The notes under the pieces are model-generated. The model had not been told where the DNA came from. It made no database searches and worked only from the letters and a program-made list of their open reading frames with translations. From NCBI GenBank assembly GCA_024742405.1, contig JANSYP010000001.1, positions 744,001 through 808,000 on the forward strand: a stretch of 64,000 bases of DNA, read 5' to 3'. Numbering within the stretch: position 1 is the first letter of the stretch; each line of letters opens with the position of its first letter. This document shows, in pieces, positions 49,485 to 59,624 of this stretch. Origin of the DNA: Paracoccaceae bacterium (GTDB lineage Bacteria > Pseudomonadota > Alphaproteobacteria > Rhodobacterales > Rhodobacteraceae). Both the position numbers and the translations under genes were made by a program.

Positions 49485-51737
49485 CTAGACGACCCAGTCG
49501 CTGGAGCGCAGCCAGTCCATCACCGCGGGGCGCACCGACTGCACGCCCGACCGGCGCGCGGTGTCGATAACATCGCGCAGCTCTTCGAGATTTGTCCGCC
49601 GCAGCAGATGTTTGACCGGTCCGATCGAGGCCGGGCGCATCGACAGTGATTGCAGCCCCATGGCGGCAAAACAGATGGCCTCGATGGGGCGTCCGGCATC
49701 CTCGCCGCAAAAGCTCAGCGGCGTCTTGGTGTCCGCACATCGCCAGACGATCTGCTCGATCAACGTCAGGAAACTCACATTCAGCGTGTCATAGCGGCGC
49801 CGGACCCGTTCGTTTTCACGATCTGCGGCATAGAAGAACTGCTTGAGATCATTGCCCCCGATGGAGATGAAGTCCGCCATTTCGTAGAACTGCCGCGGCG
49901 CGAAAGCGAGGCTTGGGGTCTCCAGCATCGCGCCGACATGCAGCTCTTCGGGCAGCACATGGCCGAGGCGGTCTTCGCGCGCCATCTCGTCGAGTATGTG
50001 CTGCCGGGCATCGCGGAATTCGTTGAACTGCGCGATGAAAGGGAACATCACCCAGAGCGGGCGCCCGGCGGCCGCACGGATCAGCGCCTGCAGCTGCATC
50101 CGCATCACCCCGGGCTTGTCCAGCCCGACCCGGATCGCCCGCCAGCCGAGAGCGGGGTTCGGCTCCTCCTGCCGTTTCATGTAGGGCAGCACCTTGTCCG
50201 AACCGATATCGAGCGTGCGGAACACGACCCGCTTATCGCCTGCCGAATCCATCACCCGATTGTAGGTCTGGGCCAGTTCGCTGCGCTTGGGCATTTTATT
50301 GCGGATCAGGAACTGCAGTTCGGTGCGAAACAACCCGACCCCTTCGGCGCCGGAACTTTTGAGCGAGGGCAGATCGACGATCAGCCCTGCATTCATGTAG
50401 AGATTGACGGTCGTGCCGCATTTGGACGTCGCCGGAAGATCCCGGATCGAGGCATATCGTTCCTGCGCCTTGGCCTGCATCGCCAGCTTGTCGCGAAAGG
50501 CTGCCGCCACGGGTTCGTCAGGGCGCAGATGCACCTGGCCGCGATCGCCGTCGATCAGGATCGGGTCGCCGTTCAGCGCCTCCGAAAGAATGCCCTTGGC
50601 GTTGACGATGAGCGGGATCGCCCAGGCGCGCGCGATGATCGCGGCGTGAGACCCGACGGAGCCTTCCTCCAGCACGATGCCGCGCAAACCGCGGCCATAT
50701 TCCAACAGCTCGCCCGGCCCGATATTGCGTGCCACGAGCACCGGAGTGTCGGGCATCTCGGCCCCGGTTTCGCGGCCCTGGCCCGTCAGCTGGCGCAGCA
50801 GCCGGTTCGACAGATCGTCCAGATCCTGCAGCCGTTCGCGCAGATAGGCGTCGGGCACTCGCGACATCCGACCGCGCGCTCCGGATTGTTCCTTTTCCAC
50901 CGCGGCCTCGGCGCTCAGGCCGCGCGCGATGTCGGCCTCCATCCGGCGCATCCAGCCCTTGGAGTTGGCGAACATACGGTAGGTGTCGAGCACTTGCAGC
51001 TCTTCGGCATTGTCGCTGTCGGCGCTGCGCAACATTTCGTCCACTGACACACGCAGCGCGTCGACGGCGGCGCGCAGACGCTCCAGCTCTGCGTCCGGAT
51101 CGTCCCCGATCGGGTTGGTGACGACAACACGCGGATCGTGCAGAAACACCCGGCCTTCGGAATTGCCCTCCTGGCCGATGCCGCCATCAAAGCTGAAGGC
51201 GCGCTGGTGCAGGGGCGCCAGCGCATCGCCTTCGCCCAGAAACGCGCCAAGCTCGGCCATCTCGGCCAGCACCATGGCGACAACTTCCAGTGCGTAGATC
51301 TCGTCGCCGGAATACTCGCGGGCTTCCTTGGACTGCACGACCAGCACGCCGAGCGCCTGACCGACCCGCTGGATCGGCACGCCGAGGAACGAGGAATAGA
51401 CCTCCTCCCCCGTCTCCGGCATGAAACGAAAACCCCTTTCCTGGGGTGCGTTGGCGGAATTGACGATTTGGCGGGTCTTGGCGACGCGGCCGACCAGACC
51501 TTCGCCCAGCCGCATCCGTGTCTGGTGCACCGCCTCGGGATTCAAACCTTCGGTGGCGCACAGCTCCAGCGTGTCGTTGTCGCGGAACAGATAGACCGAG
51601 CAGACCTCGGTCTGCATCGAATCGGCGATCAGATGGGTGATCCGGTCCAGGCGCTCCTGGCCGGCCCCTTCGGAGGCCATTTCCTCGCGCAGGCGGCCAA
51701 GCAGCTTGCGGCTTTCCGTTTCCGATTGCTGAACCAT
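49485..51737 (-). CDS. ptsP: Phosphoenolpyruvate-protein phosphotransferase PtsP (enzyme I of the nitrogen PTS)
   Basis: 750 residues. An N-terminal GAF domain (about 20-160; LDRITHLIADSMQTEVCSVYLFRD) precedes the enzyme I body. The phosphorylated histidine lies in SVGSHAAIIARAW (near residue 364). The PEP-binding barrel shows GVGLFRTELQFLIR, GWRAIRVGLDKP and the C-terminal CGEDAGRPI. It takes phosphate from PEP and passes it to NPr and EIIA-Ntr, signalling nitrogen and potassium status. Twelve bases after lysC on the same strand, an arrangement I recall as common in Rhodobacterales. Confidence 0.97.
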   Translation of the reverse strand: MVQQSETESRKLLGRLREEMASEGAGQERLDRITHLIADSMQTEVCSVYLFRDNDTLELCATEGLNPEAVHQTRMRLGEGLVGRVAKTRQIVNSANAPQERGFRFMPETGEEVYSSFLGVPIQRVGQALGVLVVQSKEAREYSGDEIYALEVVAMVLAEMAELGAFLGEGDALAPLHQRAFSFDGGIGQEGNSEGRVFLHDPRVVVTNPIGDDPDAELERLRAAVDALRVSVDEMLRSADSDNAEELQVLDTYRMFANSKGWMRRMEADIARGLSAEAAVEKEQSGARGRMSRVPDAYLRERLQDLDDLSNRLLRQLTGQGRETGAEMPDTPVLVARNIGPGELLEYGRGLRGIVLEEGSVGSHAAIIARAWAIPLIVNAKGILSEALNGDPILIDGDRGQVHLRPDEPVAAAFRDKLAMQAKAQERYASIRDLPATSKCGTTVNLYMNAGLIVDLPSLKSSGAEGVGLFRTELQFLIRNKMPKRSELAQTYNRVMDSAGDKRVVFRTLDIGSDKVLPYMKRQEEPNPALGWRAIRVGLDKPGVMRMQLQALIRAAAGRPLWVMFPFIAQFNEFRDARQHILDEMAREDRLGHVLPEELHVGAMLETPSLAFAPRQFYEMADFISIGGNDLKQFFYAADRENERVRRRYDTLNVSFLTLIEQIVWRCADTKTPLSFCGEDAGRPIEAICFAAMGLQSLSMRPASIGPVKHLLRRTNLEELRDVIDTARRSGVQSVRPAVMDWLRSSDWVV

Positions 51738-51748
51738 ACAGTCATGGC

Positions 51749-52987
51749 CTATCCGGCTGTGGCGAGATCAAAGGCATCATGGAGAGCCTGCACGGCCAGT
51801 TCCATATATTTCCGGTCGATCAGCACCGAAATCTTGATCTCGGAGGTCGTGATCACCTTGATGTTGATGTTTTCGTCTCGCAGCGCCTGAAACATGCGCG
51901 CCGCGACACCGGCATGGCTACGCATGCCGATGCCGACCACCGACACCTTGGCCACATCGGTGTCCGCGATCAGCCCGTGATAGTTGATCTCGCCCTCTGC
52001 CTTTGCCTTCTCCATCGCGGCCTCGGCGCGCGAGACCTGATTGGTCGGGCAGGAAAAGGTCATGTCCGTGCGCCCTTCTTCCGAGATGTTCTGCACGATC
52101 ATGTCGACATTCACGCCGGCGTCGGACAGCGGGCCGAAGATCGCCGCGGCGATGCCGGGGCGGTCGGCGACCGACACCAGCGTCATCTTGGCCTCGTCGC
52201 GGGAATAGGCGACGCCAGCGACCACATTGCTTTCCATGATGTCCTCCTCGTCGCAGACCAGCGTTCCGGACGTCTCGTCATTGTCCTCGAAGGACGACAG
52301 GACCCGCAGCTTGACCTTGTTGCGCATGGCCAGTTCGACCGACCGCGTTTGTAGCACCTTCGCCCCCAGCGAGGCGAGTTCCAGCATTTCCTCAAAGGCG
52401 ATGCGCGGCAGTTTGCGCGCCTTGTCGGTGATCCGCGGGTCCGTGGTGTAGACCCCGTCCACATCCGTGTAGATGTCGCAGCGCTCGGCCTCGAACGCCG
52501 CGGCAAAGGCCACCGCGGTGGTGTCCGATCCGCCGCGTCCCAGCGTCGTAATCCGCCCCTCCGGACTGATCCCCTGGAAGCCCGCGACCACGGCGACCTT
52601 CATGCCCTCGTCGAACTTCTGGTCGATATGGTCGCGCGGAATGCTTTCGATCCGCGCCGCGGAGTGGGCCGAGGTCGTGTGCAGCGGCACCTGCCAGCCC
52701 TGCCAGCTGCGCGCCGGCACATCCATTTCCTGCAGCGTCAGCGCCATGAGCCCGGCTGTCACGGTCTCGCCCGAGCTGACCACCGCGTCATACTCGCGGG
52801 CATCGAAGAGCGGCGAGGTCTGCTCGACCCAGTCCACCAGCTCGTTGGTCTTGCCCGACATCGCCGAGACGATGACGATCACGTCATAGCCTCGCGCCAC
52901 CTCGCGCGCGACTTTCTGCGCGGCGTTGCCGATCCGCTCCAGATCGGCCACCGACGTGCCGCCGAATTTCATCACAAGGATCGGCAC
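51749..52987 (-). CDS. lysC: Aspartate kinase
   Basis: 412 residues. First step of the aspartate family (lysine, threonine, methionine, diaminopimelate). Kinase domain with MKFGGTSVADLERI at the start, GFQGISPEGRITTLGRGGSDTTAVA and DVDGVYTTDPRI. Two C-terminal ACT domains (about 265-405; SVADRPGIAAAIFGPLSDAGVNVDMIVQ in pieces, VVGIGMRSHAGVAARMFQAL) bind feedback inhibitors. Start is a GTG at 52987 with GGAGG eight bases before. Cotranscribed with ptsP. Confidence 0.97.
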   Translation of the reverse strand: MPILVMKFGGTSVADLERIGNAAQKVAREVARGYDVIVIVSAMSGKTNELVDWVEQTSPLFDAREYDAVVSSGETVTAGLMALTLQEMDVPARSWQGWQVPLHTTSAHSAARIESIPRDHIDQKFDEGMKVAVVAGFQGISPEGRITTLGRGGSDTTAVAFAAAFEAERCDIYTDVDGVYTTDPRITDKARKLPRIAFEEMLELASLGAKVLQTRSVELAMRNKVKLRVLSSFEDNDETSGTLVCDEEDIMESNVVAGVAYSRDEAKMTLVSVADRPGIAAAIFGPLSDAGVNVDMIVQNISEEGRTDMTFSCPTNQVSRAEAAMEKAKAEGEINYHGLIADTDVAKVSVVGIGMRSHAGVAARMFQALRDENINIKVITTSEIKISVLIDRKYMELAVQALHDAFDLATAG

Positions 52988-53446
52988 TGCCTGTCCTCCG
53001 CTGTCCCTGCCACATTGGGCAGCGCCTCTTACGGCGGCGCGGTCAGCGGCGCAAGCCGAGCGCGGATTCGAGGGCGGATAGGGCGGAGTGTTCGTGTCCT
53101 CCGGCCGCGCAATGCCTTGTGGCGGGGGAGTGCTCGCAGACCCATCAGGTGAGCAAAAGCGAACAGACGGCCCGCTCCGGCGAGGTCGCGTGAAGGTCCG
53201 AAGCGCATAGTGCCGAAAGATTGGGTGTAAGGATGGCCTCGTGGCTGAGATGGGGCCTGCACAGGAGCGCGGATCCGTCGAGGTTCATGGGATGACAGCC
53301 GACCAAGGCAGTGCCGACCTGCATCTGCGTTTCGCCTGAACGGATGCCTCGGCGGCCCTCAGCCAATCCGCCCAAGACAACCACGCGACAGCACGGCAAG
53401 GCGGGTCGGCCGTGGCGACGAAGCAGACGCCGCCGAGCCGTGGGAC
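52988..53446. other. Stretch without recognisable gene
   Basis: About 460 bases between lysC and the amidohydrolase. A minus-strand open frame at 53145-53399 has no ribosome site or family likeness. The lysC promoter should lie at its left end. Confidence 0.45.
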
Positions 53447-55282
53447 TCAGTTGGCGCCGTCGACGGGGAAGGGCTTGCCTCCGACCACAGTTGCCAGAAC
53501 CTTGATATCCCGCAGGCCGTCAGGTGACTCGAGCTCGAGCGGGTTGCGGTCCAGCACTGTGAAGTCGGCGAGTTTGCCGGTGGCGATCGAGCCCTTGATA
53601 TCGTCCTGGCCCAGCAGATAGGCCGCGCCGAGCGTCACCGCATGGAGCGCATCGGCAACCGACAGGCGTTCGTCTGCGCCCAGCACGCGGCCTGACATGG
53701 TCTCGCGCTTGGTCGCGACCCACATGGAAAAGAGTGGGTTCACGGGCGTGACCGAGGCGTCCGAGTGCATACTGAAGGGAACCCCGAGCCGTTGGGCGGT
53801 CCCTGCGGCATTCATCCGGTTTGCACGATCCGGGCCGAGGAATGTCGAGTAATGCAGATCGCCCCAATACCAGATGTGGTTCATGAAGATGTTCGTCGCC
53901 GCGCCCATTTCCGCCATGCGCAAGAGCTGTGCTTCGGTCGCGATCTGATTATGCTCCAGCCGGTGGCGGGTTGCCGGCAAAGGATGCTCTGCCGCGGCAT
54001 GTTCCAGCGCGATCAGCGCCATCTCGGTCGCCTGGTTGCCGTTGGTATGGATAATCGCCTGATGTCCGCGCTTCTGTACCTCCAGGACCCCCTTGTTGAG
54101 GTCGTCCTGCGCGATGTTGGCGACGCCGTTCTGCATGGTCTTGTAGTAGTGCGGCCATTCGATCAGGGCGGTATATCCCTGGACTGACCCATCTACGATG
54201 AACTTCACGCCGCCGAAACTCAGCCGGTCGGTATCGGTCTTGTGCATCTCGGCCAGATAATCGAGCCCGCCCTTCTGAGCGATGGAGTCCTGGCTGAAGA
54301 ACTGGATCAACGGATTGAGCACCGTGCGCATCGGAAAGTCCGGGTCCGCCGCGACGGTCTGGTACGCCTTGTAGCCGCCCGGGATTATTCCGAACGACAG
54401 GTCAGCGAAGGTCGTGACACCGACGCGATGCGCCAGCTTTGCCGCATCCCGGGTGGCCTGGGTTAGCACCTCCGGGGTTACCGGCGGCAGCTTTTCGATA
54501 AAGCTCAGCGCTGCCTCGACCTCCCGGATTTCGCCGGTCGGCTTGCCGTCCTTCTTGATGATCCCGTCGATTGTTGTGTCGTCGGAAATCCCTGCGACTT
54601 CGAAGGCCTTGCTGTTGGCGTAGTAGATATGCATCGACAGGTTTTCGATGAACGCCGGATGACCATCCGTGATCGGGTCGAGATCGGCCCGCGTGAGGGG
54701 CGCGTCGTTGTAGAATTCCGGCTGATAGCCCCATGCGATCAACCAGGCATCGGCGGGCGTCAGTTTGCTTGCCGCATCCTTGATTCGTGCCAGGACATCG
54801 TCTTTGGTCTTGAGCCCGGTCACCTTGGTGCCGTCGGGCGCGACCCGGTCGAAATGGCCGACATAGACGCCCTGCCAGAGAATCCCGGTGACCTGCGGGT
54901 GCATATGCGCCTCGATCAGGCCGGGCACGATCACCGCGTCCTCAAAGCTCCGGTCAATCTCGACCTCCTGACCGGTTTCCCATCCCTGCATCTCTTCCAG
55001 CGTGCCGGCGCCGAGAATCTTGCCGTCCATGACGGCGACCGCTTCAGCTTGGGGCGTGCCCGGGTCGAGCGTAACGATCGTCCGTGCCGGAAAAATGGTG
55101 ATCTTTGACGGTGTCGCAGCGGCGTCGGCGCTGCTCGTATTGGTCTGGGTCGCGGCTGCACTGCTGCCGGCCTCGACCGTGTCGAGCCCCTGTGGGACCC
55201 GGGCGAGTTCGCCATGCGCGATCGCGGTGGATGGCAATGCTGCGAGGACAGCGACAATAAATTGGCGACAGAATTTGGTCAC
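53447..55282 (-). CDS. Exported amidohydrolase (amidohydrolase 3/YtcJ-like)
   Basis: 611 residues. Signal peptide at the start (FIVAVLAALPSTAIAHG), then an about 35-residue Ala/Ser/Thr linker and the amidohydrolase fold. Metal-site motifs: VPGLIEAHMHPQ (HxH near residue 125), GVKFIVDGSVQGYTALIEWP, HTNGNQATEMAL, RHRLEHNQIA and SMHSDASVTP. The end (GSIATGKLADFTVLDRNPL) is the usual metal-hydrolase closing strand. Family members cleave N-acyl, imidazolone-like or formamide bonds; the substrate here is unknown, and periplasmic location is notable. GTG start with AAAGG upstream; an AT-rich promoter region precedes it. Confidence 0.88.
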   Translation of the reverse strand: MTKFCRQFIVAVLAALPSTAIAHGELARVPQGLDTVEAGSSAAATQTNTSSADAAATPSKITIFPARTIVTLDPGTPQAEAVAVMDGKILGAGTLEEMQGWETGQEVEIDRSFEDAVIVPGLIEAHMHPQVTGILWQGVYVGHFDRVAPDGTKVTGLKTKDDVLARIKDAASKLTPADAWLIAWGYQPEFYNDAPLTRADLDPITDGHPAFIENLSMHIYYANSKAFEVAGISDDTTIDGIIKKDGKPTGEIREVEAALSFIEKLPPVTPEVLTQATRDAAKLAHRVGVTTFADLSFGIIPGGYKAYQTVAADPDFPMRTVLNPLIQFFSQDSIAQKGGLDYLAEMHKTDTDRLSFGGVKFIVDGSVQGYTALIEWPHYYKTMQNGVANIAQDDLNKGVLEVQKRGHQAIIHTNGNQATEMALIALEHAAAEHPLPATRHRLEHNQIATEAQLLRMAEMGAATNIFMNHIWYWGDLHYSTFLGPDRANRMNAAGTAQRLGVPFSMHSDASVTPVNPLFSMWVATKRETMSGRVLGADERLSVADALHAVTLGAAYLLGQDDIKGSIATGKLADFTVLDRNPLELESPDGLRDIKVLATVVGGKPFPVDGAN

Positions 55283-55921
55283 GAGGCGTTACCTTTCGTG
55301 TTAAAAACTGATTTCAGAGCGATTTTTTGTGTACCGGATATCGTGTATAATATGAGCATATAAGCGGCAATGTTTTAAATTTCTCAACGGTTGGAAAAGC
55401 CTTTGAAAGCCTAGACCTGACGTTTTTGTGAAGATGAAAAGGTTCGAGTTTCTGCCCGCAAGAAACTGAGTTCTCGGCAGATTATCTGCACCGCCCCGAT
55501 ACGATTCGGATCGCTTCCCCCGTCGCCGATGATCAATGCCATGGGGAGCGGGTCGGGCTGGCCATTGCTGGCGGCAGTGCTGTCCAGGCCGGTCTCACAC
55601 CCTGCAGCGGCGCGTGCGGCCTGCGACAGCACGCCTGTTCTTTCGCCGACGTGATCGGTCTGCGCCGTCGAAGCAATCGCTTTCGGTTCGGAGCCGGCGC
55701 AATCGCAAGAACCGAGCGGCGCGCGGGGCCTCGCAGACGTCTGCTCCTGCTTGAGAATGTGACACAGTACGCCACCAGATAGGCCAAGCGTCCCGCTACG
55801 CAGATCTCTGACTCAAACCTGCCCATCGCGCTCGGTACCCCGCCCTGGCACCGCATGCCCAGTGCGGACTCCGACGTCGTCCAGGCGGTGGCCGGGGTGG
55901 GTTTTTTCTGCGGCCCCGATC
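55283..55921. other. Long stretch without recognisable gene
   Basis: About 640 bases. The part 55290-55440 is AT-rich and should be the promoter and leader of the exported amidohydrolase (minus strand). The rest is GC-rich with unconvincing frames on both strands and may be degraded coding DNA. Confidence 0.45.
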
Positions 55922-56680
55922 CTATTCGGCGGGCACCTCGGACCAGGACAGCACTTCTGCTATCCAGGCGGGATCGGCGCGGTAGAAAAACCCGTGGCCG
56001 GTGCCTGCCTGAAACGTCACGTCCCGCACATAAGCCAGCTGCGGATTGCGCGAAAAGAGCGGCGCGCAGGAAAACCCCAGATCGTCTGCGGCCTCGACCA
56101 TCGACAGCACGGCGCCCTGAAGCCCGTCGGCATTGGCGTCGCTACCGTCGACGATCCCAGCCACGCATCCTGCCATGACCACGTAGCGTACCGAAGGGTT
56201 TTGCAGCCGGTTGGCGGTCAGCAGGATAATGTAGCCGCCCTTGCTGAACCCCGCCAGGGTGATGTGCTCGGGCGAAACGCCCTGTGCGACCATCCTTTCA
56301 ATCTGCGCGGCGAGGTGATCGGCGTAAGCAAACGCATCGGTGTCGCCCTTGCGCACCGGAGCGATGACCGCGGCGTCGCCTTGGGCCAGGGCATCGACGA
56401 TCTGCGTGTATTCATAGCGCCCGAACCGCTCGGACACCGGATCTATGCCCTCTGTCTCGATGATCCGCCCGTGGACATAGATGATGTAGCGGTGATCGGG
56501 CGTGAACCGGTCCGGGAAATCCTGGTAGAGTTCGCCGGCCTGACTTGCGGTTGCAAGTAGAGCCCAGACAAGGGTCGCGGCAATTCGCCGTGCCACCGGG
56601 ATGATCTGTCCCTTCAGGCCGGTGTTGAAGCGCCTTGGGAGAGCAGGGGGCGCGGCTTTCACGTCTGGCGCCTCACCCAT
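55922..56680 (-). CDS. Exported alpha/beta-hydrolase-like protein
   Basis: 252 residues. A hydrophobic segment at about 28-47 (ARRIAATLVWALLATASQAG) looks like a signal peptide after a long polar start; a later start would shorten that. The hydrolase core shows YIIYVHGRIIE (oxyanion strand) and ITLAGFSKGGYIILL with the serine in GFSKGG, and a late histidine in TGHGFFYR. Substrate unknown. It stands alone between two non-coding stretches. Confidence 0.72.
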   Translation of the reverse strand: MGEAPDVKAAPPALPRRFNTGLKGQIIPVARRIAATLVWALLATASQAGELYQDFPDRFTPDHRYIIYVHGRIIETEGIDPVSERFGRYEYTQIVDALAQGDAAVIAPVRKGDTDAFAYADHLAAQIERMVAQGVSPEHITLAGFSKGGYIILLTANRLQNPSVRYVVMAGCVAGIVDGSDANADGLQGAVLSMVEAADDLGFSCAPLFSRNPQLAYVRDVTFQAGTGHGFFYRADPAWIAEVLSWSEVPAE

Positions 56681-57062
56681 GGTTCAGTCTCATCTGCCAG
56701 GTCCTTTGATGGCGGTGCCAAGCGCCCTATCGCGCGCTGGTACCGCTGATGCGTTCGAGCGTCGGCTAAAGAATTGACCAGCGGTCAACAAGCTGCCCCG
56801 GCGCACACTCGGGCGTTCGGCAATGCACTGAAGCCGCGATAGGCGCGTCTGCAAGCCTGCGGGGTCCACTGTCTACATTCACTCCTACAGCGCCGCTTGG
56901 GGGACGTCTGGATGTGGGAGGGGCGGTGGCCACGACATCACCGAACTCATGATCCGCGACGCGCCTTGGTGCTCGGACGCGCGCGCGGGCGCGTTCCAGC
57001 GGACCCGCGACACGCCGGTGCCCCGGGGGACCAATGCCGTGAAGTATGAAACGCGGGCCTGG
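56681..57062. other. Stretch without recognisable gene
   Basis: About 380 bases between the hydrolase gene and the end of the LysR gene. No gene-like frame and no strong terminator with T-run was seen. Confidence 0.45.
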
Positions 57063-57965
57063 TTACGTCCTGCCTGAAAACTCCTCTTTGAGAACGTCCA
57101 CGAGGCTCTGGACCGTGTCGCCCACATCGATGGCGCGGTTGATCAGAGCGCCATGGGTCAGCGGCACGTTCGGCGTCCATTTGCGGGTCACCAGATCGGC
57201 GGGCGAGAAGGCCGTGGGGCTGAATGCGTCGCATACTGTCACGCCGAGGCCTGCCGCCGCCATGCGGCAGCAGGTGAGCGCCGATGAGGATTCCAGCTGC
57301 GCCGTCACGACCGCACCGCTGCGCTCCAGTTCTGCATCGATCCGGCTCCGCAGCATCTGGCGGCTCGGGAAGATTACGGTATGGGGTGCCAGGTCCTTGG
57401 GTCCGACAGCGTCCATCTGCGCCAGGGGATGATCGGGCCGCATGGCCGCGACCGCCACCGTGTCCACAAAAGGGATCGCCAGCAGCGCGGGGTGGTTCGA
57501 TGGCAGGAGCGCGAGCGCGATGTCGATCTGCCGGGCGGCGACCCAGTCCTCGATATCCATCCGGTGCCGGACCTCCAGCGACATATGCGTATCGGGATGC
57601 GCCGCGAGAAAGCGGTGCAGCGCGGACATCAGACGCGCGCTGTTCATCACCGGCGGCGTCGCGGCGAACCGGATGCGTTTGCGCCCGCGCTCGCGGATGG
57701 TGCGCGCGATCGGGGCCAGATCCTCCAGCCCGGCGATCGTGGTCTCGATGGCCTTGTAGTAGTCCACCCCCTCCTGGGTCGGCGTGGTCGCCCGCCCGCT
57801 GCGGCGGTTGAAGAGGCGGATGTCGAGCGCGTGTTCCAGACCGGAGAGCTGCTTGCTGATCGCCGGCTGCGTTAGGTTCAGCCGCTCTGCCGCCGCACCG
57901 ATGCTGCCCGTCACCATGACCGCATGGAACGCTCTGAGTTGACGCAGTCCGATGCGGTCGGCCAT
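57063..57965 (-). CDS. LysR-family transcriptional regulator of the sulfatase/threonate operon
   Basis: 300 residues. Helix-turn-helix in LRQLRAFHAVMVTGSIGAAAERLNLTQPAISKQLSGLE (about 6-45, pattern shown in the usual order), then the effector domain (RIRFAATPPVMNSARL; WVAARQIDIALALLPSNHP). The ATG at 57965 starts MADRIGLRQL; a start six codons earlier lies within the control region. It is divergent from the sulfatase-TctCBA-threonate operon with 117 bases between, the classical LysR arrangement, so it very probably controls that operon. Confidence 0.92.
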   Translation of the reverse strand: MADRIGLRQLRAFHAVMVTGSIGAAAERLNLTQPAISKQLSGLEHALDIRLFNRRSGRATTPTQEGVDYYKAIETTIAGLEDLAPIARTIRERGRKRIRFAATPPVMNSARLMSALHRFLAAHPDTHMSLEVRHRMDIEDWVAARQIDIALALLPSNHPALLAIPFVDTVAVAAMRPDHPLAQMDAVGPKDLAPHTVIFPSRQMLRSRIDAELERSGAVVTAQLESSSALTCCRMAAAGLGVTVCDAFSPTAFSPADLVTRKWTPNVPLTHGALINRAIDVGDTVQSLVDVLKEEFSGRT

Positions 57966-57982
57966 GACGCATCCCCTAAACA

Positions 57983-58005
57983 TTCCAAACTGTCAGCACC
58001 TGGAA
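57983..58005. promoter_or_regulatory. Candidate LysR-binding dyad
   Basis: TTCCA (57983-57987) and TGGAA (58001-58005) are inverted repeats with 13 bases between, in the gap between the LysR gene and the sulfatase operon. LysR sites contain a T-N11-A dyad, which this arrangement includes. Further TTGGAAGG at 58020 could be a half site. Confidence 0.4.
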
Positions 58006-58082
58006 ATAAACTGCCACTATTGGAAGGTTTGATCCAGCGCTATCCTGCACACCAAGGCGACCGGTTTGGGAGGACGGGGGGC

Positions 58083-59594
58083 GTGACGGATAAAAGGCCG
58101 AATGTGTTGCTGATCGTGACCGACCACTGGGCGGCCGAGCATCTGGGGTTCGCCGGAAACCCCGCGATCATCACGCCTGGCCTCAACGAGCTGTCGGCCT
58201 GCGGCGTGCGCTACACCAACGCCTATTCCGAATGCCCCGTCTGCATTCCGGCGCGGCGCACACTGATGACCGGCATGAGCCCCAAATCTCACGGCGACCG
58301 GGTGTTCCGGGATGACCTCAGGATGCCGCACGTGACCACCATGGCCCAGGCCTTCCGCGACGCGGGCTACCAGGCCGACGCGGTGGGCAAGCTCCATGTC
58401 CACCCGCAGCGCGACCGGATCGGGTTCGATTCAGTGATCCTCGATGATGAGGGGCGCCCGCAATGGGGCACGCTGGACGACTATGACATCTATCTGGGTG
58501 ATCAGGGGCTTGCCGGCCGCCAGTTCGACCACGGCATGTCCAACAACCAGTATAACTGGCGTCCGTGGCACCTCGCCGAAGAGCATCACCCGACGAACTG
58601 GGCGGGCCGGATGATGGCGCGCACGATCAAGCGGCGCGACCCGGACAAGCCGGCCTTCTGGTATCTGGGTTTCCGCCATCCCCATCCGCCGCTCGTGCCG
58701 CCGCAATCCATGCTGGAGCTCTACCGCGACGCGGAGATCGACCCGCCCTATGTCGGCCACTGGGCGCGCGACCCCGACCGTCTGCCCTTCGCGATCTCGG
58801 CGCTCCACAGCCGCACCAACCTCTATACCGACGCGCAGATGATGGCGGCCAAACGCGCCTTCTATGCGCTTTGCACCCAGATCGATTTCCAGATCCGGTA
58901 TCTGATCGGCACGCTCCGGCTGGAGGGGATCCTCGATGATACGATCATCATGTTCACCTCGGACCATGGCGACATGCTGGGCAATCACGACATGGCGGCG
59001 AAACGCATCTTCTATGAAAGCTCGGCCAACATCCCGATGATTTTGAGCGCTAACAAGGGCAATCCCAAGGCCGCCGAAGGGGCGGTGGACGACCGGCTCG
59101 TGGGCTTTGCCGACGTGATGCCGACGCTGCTGGATCTGTGCGATATCGCGCCGCCCGCGACGGTCGACGGCATCTCGATGGTGGGCGCCGAGACCCGTGA
59201 GGCGCTCTATGGCGAGTGCGGTGAGGATGACCACGCCACCCGGATGATCCGCGACGCGCGCTACAAGTTGATCTACTACCCCCTAGGCAATCACTCCCAG
59301 CTCTTCGATCTGGCCGAGGATCCCCACGAGATGACCGATCTGGCGCGCGATCCCGACCATGACGACACGCTCGCGCGGTTGCATGACCGGCTGGTTGCGC
59401 AGATCTACGGCACCGATCTGGACTGGATCTCGGGCGGCACGCTGGTGGGCAAGCCCGACCGGCCCTATGCGTGGGCCCCGCACCGCAGCCTTAACTCGCA
59501 GCGCGGCGATGGCTGGCCGCCGTCGCCCAAGGTCGAGATCCCGCAGATCGAGTGGACAAAGGAACGCCAGCCCGACGGGCCGAGCAACAGCTAA
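58083..59594 (+). CDS. Cytoplasmic type I (formylglycine) sulfatase
   Basis: 503 residues. The sulfatase signature is CPVCIPARRTLMTG; the cysteine at about residue 54 in C-x-P-x-R is the one converted to formylglycine. Metal ligands are seen in LLIVTDHWA at the start and FTSDHGDMLGNHDM (about residue 300). No signal peptide, so the substrate must be imported, which fits the transporter genes that follow. Choline-sulfatase-like and aryl/alkyl-sulfatase-like members look similar; the substrate here is probably a sulfated small organic acid (inference). GTG start with GGGAGGACGGGGGG upstream. Confidence 0.9.
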   Translation: MTDKRPNVLLIVTDHWAAEHLGFAGNPAIITPGLNELSACGVRYTNAYSECPVCIPARRTLMTGMSPKSHGDRVFRDDLRMPHVTTMAQAFRDAGYQADAVGKLHVHPQRDRIGFDSVILDDEGRPQWGTLDDYDIYLGDQGLAGRQFDHGMSNNQYNWRPWHLAEEHHPTNWAGRMMARTIKRRDPDKPAFWYLGFRHPHPPLVPPQSMLELYRDAEIDPPYVGHWARDPDRLPFAISALHSRTNLYTDAQMMAAKRAFYALCTQIDFQIRYLIGTLRLEGILDDTIIMFTSDHGDMLGNHDMAAKRIFYESSANIPMILSANKGNPKAAEGAVDDRLVGFADVMPTLLDLCDIAPPATVDGISMVGAETREALYGECGEDDHATRMIRDARYKLIYYPLGNHSQLFDLAEDPHEMTDLARDPDHDDTLARLHDRLVAQIYGTDLDWISGGTLVGKPDRPYAWAPHRSLNSQRGDGWPPSPKVEIPQIEWTKERQPDGPSNS

Positions 59595-59624
59595 CCCAAA
59601 TCTCCAAGGGAGGAGAATGACACG

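Noticed and set aside
55862-56560. 232-codon plus-strand open frame
   Set aside because: Antisense to the alpha/beta-hydrolase gene that carries the GFSKGG elbow and a signal-like segment.
57924-58082. Longer start for the sulfatase
   Set aside because: It would overlap the LysR gene and control region; the GTG at 58083 has a strong GGGAGG site and the family start KRPNVLLI follows.
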